The notes under the pieces: generated by a model
What the model was told of the DNA's origin: nothing
The model's database searches: none
Seen by the model: the letters and a program-made list of their open reading frames with translations, nothing else
Shown: positions 48,833-56,494 of the stretch, piece after piece
Layout: each line of letters opens with the position of its first letter
Numbering within the stretch: the first letter of the stretch is position 1
Program-made: the position numbers and the translations under genes
Assembly: GCF_004761875.1 (NCBI RefSeq)
Contig: NZ_SJEY01000007.1
Location: 186,001-250,000 of the forward strand
Length of the DNA stretch: 64,000 nt
Source: Roseovarius aestuariivivens
GTDB taxonomy: Bacteria; Pseudomonadota; Alphaproteobacteria; Rhodobacterales; Rhodobacteraceae
Direction of reading: 5' to 3'

Positions 48833-49717
48833 ATGAAAGACCAATCCCCCACACCCCAGACCGTCACCCTTCTCGGAACCAAGGGCGGGCCGGCCATTCG
48901 CCCCGGCACGCCCATGCCAAGCGCCACCCTGCTGCGCCTCGACGGGCAGGCGCTCTTGGTCGATGCCGGGCTTGGCGCGGCGGCGGGCGTCGTGCGCGCG
49001 GGCCTGCCGCTCGAGGCGCTCGACGCCGTGGTGATCACCCATCTGCATTCCGATCACGTGCTCGAACTGGGCCCGCTTCTCCATACCGCCTGGACCGGAG
49101 GGCTGACGCACCCGATCCCGATCTTCGGCCCGCCGGGGATCGAGACCTACTGGCAGGGGTTTCTTGATTCCATGGCGCTCGATATCGAGACCCGGATGGA
49201 GGATGAGGGCCGCCCGGATTTCTACGAGCTTTTTCCGCTCGCCCATCTGAGCGAGGCCCGCGCCGTCGATATCGACGGCATCGTCGTGTCGGCCATGGCC
49301 AACCATCATCCCCCGCTCGACCACAGCTTTGCGCTGCGCATCGACGCAGCGCAGCACAGTGTCGTGCTGTCGGGCGACACCGCCCCGCTAGAGACGATGG
49401 CGGCCTTCGCGCAGGGCTGCGATCTGCTGGTGCACGAGGCGATGCTGCCCGACGCGATGCAGGCCTTGGCCGTGCGCGCGGGCGCCACCGATGATCGCCT
49501 GCTTGCACATCTGATGCGCAGTCACACGCCCGCCGCGGCCGCGGGCCGGATTGCTGCCGCCGCCGACGTGGGCGCGCTGGCGCTCAATCACCTTCTGCCC
49601 GCCGACGACCCCACCGTGACCGAGGACGACTGGCACGCCGCCATCGCGCCGCATTATGACGGCCCGCTTTTCATTGGGCATGACGGCATGGTGATCGATC
49701 TGACCGGCGGCGTATGA
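48833..49717 (+). CDS. MBL-fold metal-dependent hydrolase
   Basis: A 294-residue metallo-beta-lactamase-fold protein of the RNase Z/arylsulfatase-like group. The metal motif is HxHxDH at His70-His75 (VVITHLHSDHVLELGPLLHTAWTGG). Further ligands are in ANHHPP, LSGDTAPLETM, LVHEAML, and ALNHLLP. Signal peptide is absent. Substrate is unknown; it may be a small-molecule or RNA hydrolase. The N-terminal TLLGTKGGPAIRPGTPMPSATLLRLDGQALLVDAGLGAAAGVVRAG is the family's usual entry. It overlaps the next small gene by 4 bases. Confidence 0.88.
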   Translation: MKDQSPTPQTVTLLGTKGGPAIRPGTPMPSATLLRLDGQALLVDAGLGAAAGVVRAGLPLEALDAVVITHLHSDHVLELGPLLHTAWTGGLTHPIPIFGPPGIETYWQGFLDSMALDIETRMEDEGRPDFYELFPLAHLSEARAVDIDGIVVSAMANHHPPLDHSFALRIDAAQHSVVLSGDTAPLETMAAFAQGCDLLVHEAMLPDAMQALAVRAGATDDRLLAHLMRSHTPAAAAGRIAAAADVGALALNHLLPADDPTVTEDDWHAAIAPHYDGPLFIGHDGMVIDLTGGV

Positions 49718-49920
49718 GCCGCTTCGGCCCGTCGCGCGGTGAACTCTGGTTCCGCTGCGCCGCCGGGCTGCTCGGGCTGGCGGGCCTTGCCGGGCTCTGC
49801 CTCTGGCGCGGTCTGCCCTCGGGCGCGGCATTTTTCGAATTGATCGTGATCGGCGGCGGTTTTTTCGGCGGCACCGCCGTCTGGGCCGGGTGGAAACTCT
49901 TCAAGCGCGATCACCCCTAG
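49714..49920 (+). CDS. Small membrane protein of unknown function
   Basis: A 68-residue product with two hydrophobic segments (about 17-30 and 42-60) and a positively charged end (KLFKRDHP). It is supported by a 4-base overlap with the MBL hydrolase gene and by two well-formed helices. I do not recognise a family. It converges on the HdeD-like gene with 37 bp between the stops. Confidence 0.6.
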   Translation: MSRFGPSRGELWFRCAAGLLGLAGLAGLCLWRGLPSGAAFFELIVIGGGFFGGTAVWAGWKLFKRDHP

Positions 49921-49957
49921 CGCGACAATGCAAGCGCGGGACGTGGCGCAGCATGCC

Positions 49958-50557
49958 TTAGGTCGTCCGATTGCGGATCCGCCACGCCACAAGCAACGTC
50001 GCCACCCCCGAAAACGTGAGATCCAGCGCAAGCAGCAGCCCCAGAAGACCCAGCGCCGCGCCGGGCAGCCCCAGCACGATCAGCAACGACAACGCCAGCG
50101 ACAGCACGCCGGCCGCCATCAGCCAGCCCCAGCCGTCACGGGGCCGCGCCTGCCACGCCACGACCACCCGCAGCGCGCCCATCATGGCGAACAACACCGC
50201 CACCATCAGGGTCAGCGTCACAAGCCCGGCCAGCGGGTTGATCAGCAACGAGACCGCCAGCAGCACCAGAAGCACGCCCAGCGCTCCGGTTAGCCAGCGC
50301 TCTCCCTTTCCCGGCGTCTTGGCGGTGACGGCCAGCCAGATCTGCGCAATGCCCGCGACGCCGAACGCGAAGCCCGCCACAAGTTCCACCGTAAGCGAGG
50401 CCGCGAACGGGTTGAGAAAGGCCAGAAGCCCGCCGATCAGCATAAGCGCGCCCAGCGCGGCAAGTCCTTTCCAGCCCCAATCGGGATAAAGCTCTTCCAG
50501 CGGGCGGGCGGTATCGGTCTGTGGTATCTCGGTCTGTGATGTCTCAGTGGACGTCAT
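49958..50557 (-). CDS. HdeD/DUF308 family membrane protein
   Basis: A 199-residue protein of the DUF308 (HdeD) family. A 30-residue Thr/Glu/Gln-rich N-terminus precedes six membrane segments grouped in three pairs (for example GLAALGALMLIGGLLAFLNPFAA, and WLTGALGVLLVLLAVSLLINPLAGL). In Escherichia coli HdeD is linked to acid resistance; function elsewhere is unknown. The ATG at 50557 is preceded by AGAGAGG; a start 12 codons upstream is possible. It is divergent from the aldolase gene at 50715. Confidence 0.87.
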   Translation of the reverse strand: MTSTETSQTEIPQTDTARPLEELYPDWGWKGLAALGALMLIGGLLAFLNPFAASLTVELVAGFAFGVAGIAQIWLAVTAKTPGKGERWLTGALGVLLVLLAVSLLINPLAGLVTLTLMVAVLFAMMGALRVVVAWQARPRDGWGWLMAAGVLSLALSLLIVLGLPGAALGLLGLLLALDLTFSGVATLLVAWRIRNRTT

Positions 50558-50714
50558 GTATGCCTCTCTTTCGATCTCCGGAAAGAAACGCACGGCCCGG
50601 TTCTGAAGTTCCGCGTCGCGCGCCGTCCGATCCAGGCGCGGGTTTTCCCGCTGGACCCGCCGCCGGCAACGCCGCTAGGCTCTGGTCAGATCGCACCCAG
50701 AACAGGCCCACCCC

Positions 50715-51482
50715 ATGCCCGCTCCCGAAAACCGCTTCAAATCCGCGCTTGCCTCGGGCCGCGTGCTTTACGGCTGCTGGGCCGGCTTCGCCGACCCCTA
50801 CCCGACCGAGGTGCTGGCCACCGCCGGGTTCGACTGGCTGGTGCTCGACGGCGAACATGCGCCCAACGATCTGCGCACGCTGATGGCGCAGCTTCAGGTC
50901 CTGCAGGGCTATGACAGCGCCCCGGTGGTGCGCCTGCCCATGGGCGAGGTCTGGGCGATCAAGCAGGCGCTCGATATCGGTGCGCAGTCGCTGCTTATCC
51001 CGATGGTCGAAAGCGCGGCGCAAGCGCGCGATCTGGTCGCCGCCACCCGCTATCCGCCCGAGGGCATCCGCGGCTCCGGCGCCGCTCTGGGGCGCGCCTC
51101 GCGCTTCTCTGCGATCCCCGATTACAAATCTACCGCGAATGACCAGATCTGCCTAATCGTGCAGATGGAAAGCCGCGCCGGTCTGGACGCGCTCGAAGAG
51201 ATCTGCGCGGTGGACGGGGTCGACGGCGCCTTCATCGGGCCCTCGGATCTGGCGATGGATATGGGCCATGCCGGCGACAGCCAGGCGCCCGAGGTGCAGG
51301 CGGCCATGCAGCATGCGCTCGCGCGCATCGCGGCCTCGGGCAAGGCGCCGGGCATCCTCGCCAATGACCACGACAGCGCCCGGCGCTACCGCGACTGGGG
51401 CGCGACGATGCTGGGCGTGGGCGTCGACGTGGTGCTTTTCGCCAAGGCCGTCCGCGCGCTGCGCGCGGCCTTCGATGGCTGA
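50715..51482 (+). CDS. HpcH/HpaI-family aldolase
   Basis: A 255-residue class II pyruvate-type aldolase of the HpaI family, which cleaves 4-hydroxy-2-oxo acids such as 4-hydroxy-2-oxoheptanedioate to pyruvate and an aldehyde. Features are FKSALASGRVLYGCWAGFADPYPTEVLATAGFDWLVLDGEHAPND, AVRLP-type PVVRLPMGEVWAIKQALDIGAQSLLIPMVESA, the metal-binding Glu in IVQMESRAGLDALEEICAVDGVDGAFIGPSDLAMDMGH with its Asp. The exact substrate is unassigned. Its start lacks a close upstream gene. It overlaps the glucokinase start by 8 bases, suggesting sugar catabolism. Confidence 0.9.
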   Translation: MPAPENRFKSALASGRVLYGCWAGFADPYPTEVLATAGFDWLVLDGEHAPNDLRTLMAQLQVLQGYDSAPVVRLPMGEVWAIKQALDIGAQSLLIPMVESAAQARDLVAATRYPPEGIRGSGAALGRASRFSAIPDYKSTANDQICLIVQMESRAGLDALEEICAVDGVDGAFIGPSDLAMDMGHAGDSQAPEVQAAMQHALARIAASGKAPGILANDHDSARRYRDWGATMLGVGVDVVLFAKAVRALRAAFDG

Positions 51483-52389
51483 CCGTCTGCTGGTCGATCT
51501 GGGCGGCACGACCGCCCGCGTGGGCCTTGCCGGCGCGCGGGGTGTTTTGCCCGAAACGGTCCAAACAATGCCCAACGCGGACCACCCCAGCCTTGCCGCC
51601 CTGCTCGCCACCTATCTGACCGGGATACAGGCGGGCCACATCCACGCGCTCTGCGCGGGCGTCGCCGGCCCGGTCCGGGCGGGAACCGCGCAGCTCACCA
51701 ATCACAGCTGGCTGATCGAGGCCGCCACGCTGGCCGCCGCCACCGGGGCCGATCACGTACATCTCATCAACGATCTTCAGGCCCAGGCATGGGCGCTCGA
51801 CGACCTCGCGCCCGAGGCGCTGCACCCGCTGATCACCGGCACAGCCGATCCCGACGGTCCGCGTCTCGTGCTGGGCCTCGGGACCGGGTGCAACGTCGCC
51901 GTCGCCCATCGCACGGCGGCAGGGCTCTTGGTTCCGCCATCGGAATCCGGCCACACCACCCTGCCCGATGCGCCGGACTTCCGCGCGCTTTACGACGACC
52001 TGCGCTCTGGTCACCCGCACCTGCCGATCGAGGCCGCACTCTCCGGCCCTGGCCTCTTCAACCTGCACCGGCACCTGACCGGTGACACCCTGACCCCGCA
52101 ACAGATCATCGCCGCCGCACCGCCCGAAACGCTTCAGGCCTTCACGCACCTGCTCGGCCTTGTCGCCGGCAATCTCTGCCTTGCGCATATGGCCACCGGT
52201 GGGCTCTTTCTCATCGGCGGCACGGCGCGGGCCATCGCGCCCCATATCGGCCAAGGCTTCCGCGACAGCTTCACCGCGCGCGGCCCCTACACGCCCATCC
52301 TGCGCGCCCTCCCGGTGACCCTTGTCACCGACGACACCGCGGCCCTGGCGGGGCTCAACCGCTGCCTGGCGTCCCGTCTCGCCGCGTAG
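51475..52389 (+). CDS. glk: Glucokinase (Glk-type)
   Basis: A 304-residue glucokinase of the bacterial Glk type, phosphorylating glucose with ATP for the Entner-Doudoroff pathway. Features are LLVDLGGTTARVGLAGARGVLPETVQTMPNADH, CAGVAGPVRAGTAQLTNHSWLIEAATLAAATGADHVHLINDLQAQAWAL, VLGLGTGCNVAVAHR, PSESGHTTLPDAPDFRALYDDLRSGHPHLPIEAALSGPGLFNLHRHLTG, and GLFLIGGTARAIAPH. The hexokinase-like phosphate loops are clear. It overlaps the aldolase stop by 8 bases. Its TAG stop (52387-52389) is part of a copy of the dispersed hairpin repeat. Confidence 0.9.
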   Translation: MADRLLVDLGGTTARVGLAGARGVLPETVQTMPNADHPSLAALLATYLTGIQAGHIHALCAGVAGPVRAGTAQLTNHSWLIEAATLAAATGADHVHLINDLQAQAWALDDLAPEALHPLITGTADPDGPRLVLGLGTGCNVAVAHRTAAGLLVPPSESGHTTLPDAPDFRALYDDLRSGHPHLPIEAALSGPGLFNLHRHLTGDTLTPQQIIAAAPPETLQAFTHLLGLVAGNLCLAHMATGGLFLIGGTARAIAPHIGQGFRDSFTARGPYTPILRALPVTLVTDDTAALAGLNRCLASRLAA

Positions 52390-52407
52390 GGCGTGCTTCA
52401 GCGCGCC
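52386..52407 (+). repeat. Dispersed hairpin repeat, copy 3 (supplies the glk stop codon)
   Basis: The core GGCGTGCTTCAGCGCGCC is identical to the other copies. Its TAG is the stop codon of the glucokinase gene, repeating the arrangement seen at chorismate mutase (42670). Confidence 0.75.
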
Positions 52408-52508
52408 CGGGCCGCCCGGAACGCGCGTTAAAACACACCCGGCATCTTCCCCGGGCCCCGGCGCTCTGCCATACTGCGCCCAAAGCAATAAACATGCGAG
52501 CAGCGCAC

Positions 52509-54467
52509 ATGGCCGACGATCTCCTGACCGCCACCACCGACAGCGACTATAACGCCGCCTCCATCGAGGTGCTCGAGGGGTTGGAGCCCGTCCGCAAGCG
52601 CCCCGGCATGTATATCGGCGGCACCGATGACCGCGCTTTGCATCACCTCGTGGCCGAGGTGCTCGACAACTCCATGGACGAGGCCGTCGCGGGCCACGCC
52701 ACAAGGATCGAGGTCGATCTGCACGAGGATTATTCCGTCACCATCCGCGACAACGGTCGCGGCATCCCGATCGACCCGCATCCCAAATTCCCCGACAAAT
52801 CCGCGCTCGAGGTGATCCTCTGCACCCTCCACGCCGGCGGCAAGTTCTCCGGCAAGGCCTACCAGACCTCGGGCGGACTGCACGGCGTCGGCGCCTCCGT
52901 GGTCAACGCGCTCTCCGACTCGATGGTCGTGCAGGTCGCCCGTGACCGCAAACTCTACGAACAGCGCTTCTCGCGCGGCAAACCCCTCGGGCCATTGCAG
53001 GAAATCGGCGCCGCTCCCAACCGCCGCGGCACCACCGTCACCTTCCACGCGGACGAGGAGATTTTCGGCTCCCACCGCTTCAAACCCTCGCGCCTCTTCA
53101 AGTCGATCCGCTCCAAGGCCTATCTCTTTTCCGGCGTGGAAATCCGCTGGAAATCCGCCATCCCCGACGGCGACACGCCGCAAGAGGCCACGTTCCACTT
53201 CCCCGGCGGCCTCTCGGACTACCTCAAGGAGACCATGGGCACCGCCTCCACCTACGCGGATCAGCCCTTTGCCGGCACCGTCGAGTTTCAGGAACGCTTC
53301 GGCACCCCCGGCAAGGTCGAATGGGCCATCAACTGGACGCCCAGCCGCGACGGCTTCATCCAGTCCTACTGCAACACCGTCCCCACGCCCGAGGGCGGCA
53401 CCCATGTGGCGGGCTTCTGGGCGGCGATCCTCAAGGGGATCAAGGCCTATGGCGAGCTCGTCAACAACAAGAAGGCTGGCAACATCACCCGCGACGACCT
53501 GCTCACGGGCGGCTGCGCGCTGGTGTCCTGCTTCATCCGCGAGCCCGAATTCGTCGGCCAGACCAAGGACCGCCTCGCCACGACCGAGGCCCAGCGGCTG
53601 GTGGAAAACGCCGTGCGCGACCATTTCGACAACTGGCTGGCCAGTGACACCAAATCCGCCGGCGCCATCCTCGACTTTCTGGTGCTGCGCGCCGAGGAAC
53701 GCCTGCGCCGCCGCGCCGAAAAGGAAACCCAACGCAAATCCGCCACCAAGAAGCTCCGCCTGCCCGGCAAGCTGGTGGATTGCACCGCCACCGCCCGAGA
53801 CGGCACCGAGCTGTTCATCGTCGAGGGCGACAGCGCGGGCGGCTCCGCCAAGATGGGCCGCGACCGCCGCACCCAGGCGCTTTTGCCCCTGCGCGGCAAG
53901 ATCCTCAACGTGCTCGGCGCGGCGTCATCCAAGCTTGGCTCCAACGCCGAGATCAGCGACCTCACGCAGGCGCTCGGCTGCGGCCTCGGCACCCGCTTCA
54001 ACATCGACGACCTGCGCTATGACAAGATCATCATCATGACCGACGCCGATGTCGACGGCGCGCATATCGCCTCGCTCCTGATGACCTTCTTCTTCACCCA
54101 GATGCGCCCCATGATAGACGCAGGCCACCTCTACCTCGCCTGCCCGCCCCTCTACCGCCTGACCCAAGGGGCCAAGCGCGTCTATTGCCTCGACGAGGCC
54201 GAGCGCGACGCCTGGCTCAAGAAGGGCCTGGGCGGCAAAGGCAAGATCGACGTCTCCCGCTTCAAGGGCCTGGGCGAGATGGACGCCAAGGACCTCAAGG
54301 AAACCACGATGGACCCCAGGACGCGCAAACTCATCCGCGTCACCATCGACGAGGACGAACCGGGTGAAACCGGGGATCTGGTGGAGCGCCTGATGGGCAA
54401 AAAGCCCGAATTGCGGTTCCAGTATATTCAGGAGAATGCCAGGTTTGTTGAGGAGTTGGATGTTTAA
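52509..54467 (+). CDS. parE: DNA topoisomerase IV subunit B
   Basis: A 652-residue type IIA topoisomerase ATPase subunit that, with ParC, decatenates chromosomes. The GHKL ATPase shows RKRPGMYIGG, EVLDNSMDEAVAGHA, and IRDNGRGIPID. The Toprim domain shows the EGDSAGGSAKMGRDRRTQALLPLRGKILNV and DADVDGAHIASL motifs. QTSGGLHGVGASVVNALS is the ATP lid. It is shorter than GyrB and lacks the GyrB C-terminal insertion, so ParE is preferred. The ATG at 52494 would add five residues. The stop is two bases from the stop of the converging BRCT gene, with no room for a terminator. Confidence 0.94.
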   Translation: MADDLLTATTDSDYNAASIEVLEGLEPVRKRPGMYIGGTDDRALHHLVAEVLDNSMDEAVAGHATRIEVDLHEDYSVTIRDNGRGIPIDPHPKFPDKSALEVILCTLHAGGKFSGKAYQTSGGLHGVGASVVNALSDSMVVQVARDRKLYEQRFSRGKPLGPLQEIGAAPNRRGTTVTFHADEEIFGSHRFKPSRLFKSIRSKAYLFSGVEIRWKSAIPDGDTPQEATFHFPGGLSDYLKETMGTASTYADQPFAGTVEFQERFGTPGKVEWAINWTPSRDGFIQSYCNTVPTPEGGTHVAGFWAAILKGIKAYGELVNNKKAGNITRDDLLTGGCALVSCFIREPEFVGQTKDRLATTEAQRLVENAVRDHFDNWLASDTKSAGAILDFLVLRAEERLRRRAEKETQRKSATKKLRLPGKLVDCTATARDGTELFIVEGDSAGGSAKMGRDRRTQALLPLRGKILNVLGAASSKLGSNAEISDLTQALGCGLGTRFNIDDLRYDKIIIMTDADVDGAHIASLLMTFFFTQMRPMIDAGHLYLACPPLYRLTQGAKRVYCLDEAERDAWLKKGLGGKGKIDVSRFKGLGEMDAKDLKETTMDPRTRKLIRVTIDEDEPGETGDLVERLMGKKPELRFQYIQENARFVEELDV

Positions 54468-54469
54468 GG

Positions 54470-55348
54470 CTAGCGATTCTTACCCATTAAACGAAGTAAC
54501 TGGCCTTCCGAGACAAAGTTTGGACGATTAAACTTGGCATGAAGTTCCTGAGCTTTTCGGATTTTCGTTCCACGATTCAATTCAATCCAGTCGCGTGAGG
54601 CTTCGCCACCGACAATAATATAATCGGTTTTACCAGATACTGAACGAGCAACAAAAGCCCCAAGAGCTTCTAATTCATCCTCAAAATCTTTTCTAGGTGT
54701 GGCCCTAAAATTACCAGTTAAAACGACCATTTTTTCATTTAAATCAACTGAGATATCGTCTAGCCGGAATTCGTCAAAATTGGCGACTCCACTGGTTTGC
54801 GCAAGGCCCGTATCGCCATAACAATCCCCAACAACACTTCCAATGACAGTGCAAAGTTCCTGAGACTCCTCAGCTGTTACAATGCCGTCCTCTAGAGCAT
54901 CTTGCAAGCTTGTCTCAATTTGATTGACACCCACGACTTTTCGAATCGCGGGTTGATTAGCGATGGAGTCGCGAAGCATTTTCGCTTCTTCGACAGTAAT
55001 CACTCCGTCGCACACTATGCCTCTGCAAAAGCCTAAGAAACGGTTCAAAGCACTTTTGTTACAGCTTTCGTCTATCTGTTCTATACGAAATCTGGCGGCA
55101 TCGACAATTGTGTCGTGCTCCATAAGATCAGCTTCGAAGTCTTGGATTAAGTCTGATGCATCGCAATCTGCGCACTTCTCAACAAACTCTACGCATTCAG
55201 CAATAAGTGGTTCAACCTCTCCGCGTTCGATATAGCCACTTGCGGCGATACCTTCTAAAAAACCCGTGAAGTGGCAGAATAATTTCCTCTCATTGTTCTT
55301 CGAGTGGATTTGCTCAAGTTCATGACCGCCGTGTTCTAGTTCAGACAA
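54470..55348 (-). CDS. BRCT-domain protein with TerB-like helical repeats (AT-rich, accessory)
   Basis: An approximately 292-residue protein of unknown role. The C-terminal BRCT domain (about 205-290) has KMVVLTGNFRATPRKDFEDELEALGAFVARSVSGKTDYIIVGGEASRDWIELNRGTKIRKAQELHAKF and VSEGQLLRL. The N-terminal half has three similar helix-loop segments, each with a G-x-I/V-x-x-x-E pattern (SGYIERGEVEPL, DGVITVEEAKML, DGIVTAEESQEL), like TerB/DUF533 folds. The start is taken as TTG at 55348, with AGGTGG 7-8 bases before it; in-frame ATGs at 55444 and 55465 are alternatives. The gene is strikingly AT-rich, with hand-counted lines of 20/60 and 27/60 G+C against 41/60 in parE, which suggests recent acquisition. 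Two cysteines per helical unit (for example EKCADCDASD) may bind metal. Confidence 0.72.
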   Translation of the reverse strand: MSELEHGGHELEQIHSKNNERKLFCHFTGFLEGIAASGYIERGEVEPLIAECVEFVEKCADCDASDLIQDFEADLMEHDTIVDAARFRIEQIDESCNKSALNRFLGFCRGIVCDGVITVEEAKMLRDSIANQPAIRKVVGVNQIETSLQDALEDGIVTAEESQELCTVIGSVVGDCYGDTGLAQTSGVANFDEFRLDDISVDLNEKMVVLTGNFRATPRKDFEDELEALGAFVARSVSGKTDYIIVGGEASRDWIELNRGTKIRKAQELHAKFNRPNFVSEGQLLRLMGKNR

Positions 55349-55500
55349 ACCACCACCTCTGTTAGTTAACCTTATTTGCGCAGGTGAAGTCTCCAACGCA
55401 TCGCAATTTAAAGGATAATGTTGGTAAGAAGACGTGGCAAGCATAGTAAGTCTTTTGAGTGGCATATACCGCGCGGAATCAAGGCTTTGTGAGCAAAGCC

Positions 55501-55640
55501 GCCGCGCGATCGCCAGACCGCCCCCGAGCTGGCGATTTGGCTGACACCAGCGCCCCGCTCGAAAGTCATCCAGACACGGCCACCATAAAGCGCTCTGACG
55601 CCCCAAAGATCGCCATCCCGCGGTCTGGCAATCGCGCGGC
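55501..55640. repeat. 140-bp foldback (MITE-like) element
   Basis: The left arm (55501-55521) and the right arm (55620-55640) are 21-bp inverted repeats with a single mismatch. The 98-bp interior contains further inverted segments (GGCGAT next to GATCGCC-like near the right end, and a GCTGG/CCAGC pair). The left side is flanked by a second hairpin (55483-55500). It has the form of a miniature inverted-repeat element, or of a large protein-binding structure. I saw no flanking target-site duplication with certainty. Confidence 0.5.
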
Positions 55641-55654
55641 TTTTCCCCCCAACC

Positions 55655-55676
55655 GTAGGGCGTGCTTCAGCGCGCC
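55655..55676 (+). repeat. Dispersed hairpin repeat, copy 4
   Basis: Fourth copy of the GGCGTGCTTCAGCGCGCC core, 15 bases beyond the foldback element and not attached to the end of any gene on the same strand. Confidence 0.75.
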
Positions 55677-55728
55677 TACCCGCGCCACGCCAAAACACGG
55701 CCTACGGGGTAAATTTCACGTTAAGAAC

Positions 55729-55781
55729 TTTTGTACAAAATGGACAAACGCCCTCTGAAACCTGCTACATTTTGTACAAAA
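55729..55781 (+). promoter_or_regulatory. Tandem palindromic operators (TTTTGTACAAAA) with promoter
   Basis: Two identical perfect 12-bp palindromes lie at 55729-55740 and 55770-55781, starting 41 bp apart (about four helical turns), upstream of the HEITH lipoprotein ATG at 55810. TGGACA (55741-55746) and TACATT (55766-55771) could serve as -35 and -10 (19-base spacer), so one palindrome abuts the -35 and the other overlaps the -10. This geometry suggests repression by a dimeric regulator. No regulator gene is nearby. Confidence 0.6.
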
Positions 55782-55809
55782 TTCTCGGTTTCCCTGATAC
55801 CACGTCCCC

Positions 55810-56487
55810 ATGCGCGCCTGTCTCCTCCTCGCCTGTCTCCTCCTGATCTCCTGCGGTCGTCCCCTGACGCCGACGGAGCGGAGTTTTGCCGAGCAAATTC
55901 ATGGGGATAGCCTGAAATCCTCCCGTATCCGGCTGGTCGAGGGCGCGCTCATCGGCAAGGTCACCTACGACCGCCCCAAACGCCCCCGCCTCGCCTGCCG
56001 CGAACGCATCTTCCCCGAGCCGGGCACCCCCACCGTGACAGTGGGTCCCGCTGCCTATGTCATTCATAACAAAGTATTTTTCTCGCAGGACTGGTATGCC
56101 GAGAACTACCTGCCCGCCTATCCGAAACGCTATTCCCTGGTCCACGCGATGATCTTCGCGCATGAAATCACCCATGCCTGGCAATGGCAGAACCGCCGCC
56201 AGACCGGCTATTCCCCGCTTAAGGCGTTCTCCGAACACAATGCTAGCCCGGACCCCTATCTATTTGATATCACGACGAAAACCCGCTTCCTCGATTACGC
56301 CTACGAACAGCAGGCCAGCATTGTCGAGGAATATGTCTGCTGCGCCACGCTCGACCCGGGCGCCCCACGGACCAAGCGATTGAAAAGCTTGATAAAACAG
56401 GCGATGCCCGTCACCGATCTGCGCATCCCCGATCAGGTCATTCTGCCCTGGAAAGACGCGCAGACGACAGGGATATGCCGCATTTAA
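55810..56487 (+). CDS. Putative metallopeptidase-like lipoprotein with HEITH motif
   Basis: A 225-residue exported lipoprotein with a lipobox LISC (Cys15). A zinc-peptidase motif HEITH (118-122, in FAHEITHAWQWQNRR) and a later Glu-rich EQQASIVEEY (about 166-175) resemble the metal site and third ligand of gluzincin-type or DUF4157-like proteins. Activity is not proven, and many such proteins are inactive. CRERIFPEPGT and paired CC at 177-178 may form disulfides. The gene sits beside an AT-rich BRCT gene and repeat elements and is preceded by two palindromic operators. It ends seven bases before the converging cytochrome gene. Confidence 0.7.
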   Translation: MRACLLLACLLLISCGRPLTPTERSFAEQIHGDSLKSSRIRLVEGALIGKVTYDRPKRPRLACRERIFPEPGTPTVTVGPAAYVIHNKVFFSQDWYAENYLPAYPKRYSLVHAMIFAHEITHAWQWQNRRQTGYSPLKAFSEHNASPDPYLFDITTKTRFLDYAYEQQASIVEEYVCCATLDPGAPRTKRLKSLIKQAMPVTDLRIPDQVILPWKDAQTTGICRI

Positions 56488-56494
56488 CCGACTG

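Larger units (their letters stand above)
55349..55809. other. 461-bp gene-free accessory interval
   Basis: This stretch holds, left to right: AT-rich DNA that may carry the BRCT promoter (55349-55444), a hairpin GGCTTTG-TGAG-CAAAGCC (55483-55500), a foldback element (55501-55640), the fourth dispersed hairpin repeat (55655-55676), and two TTTTGTACAAAA palindromes upstream of the lipoprotein gene (55729-55781). Reading frames here are short and unconvincing. Confidence 0.7.

Noticed and set aside
47858..49357. 499-codon minus-strand frame including the DMT exporter
   Set aside because: Only the part from 48730 leftward is a real transporter. The upstream part is antisense to the MBL hydrolase gene.
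52428..53732. 434-codon minus-strand frame opposite parE
   Set aside because: Antisense to ParE; Gly/Ala/Val/Arg-rich with no motif.
55408..55698. 96-codon minus-strand frame across the foldback element
   Set aside because: It is covered by inverted-repeat DNA and has no ribosome site or family resemblance. It is more likely an accident of the repeat, though related elements elsewhere may carry the same frame.
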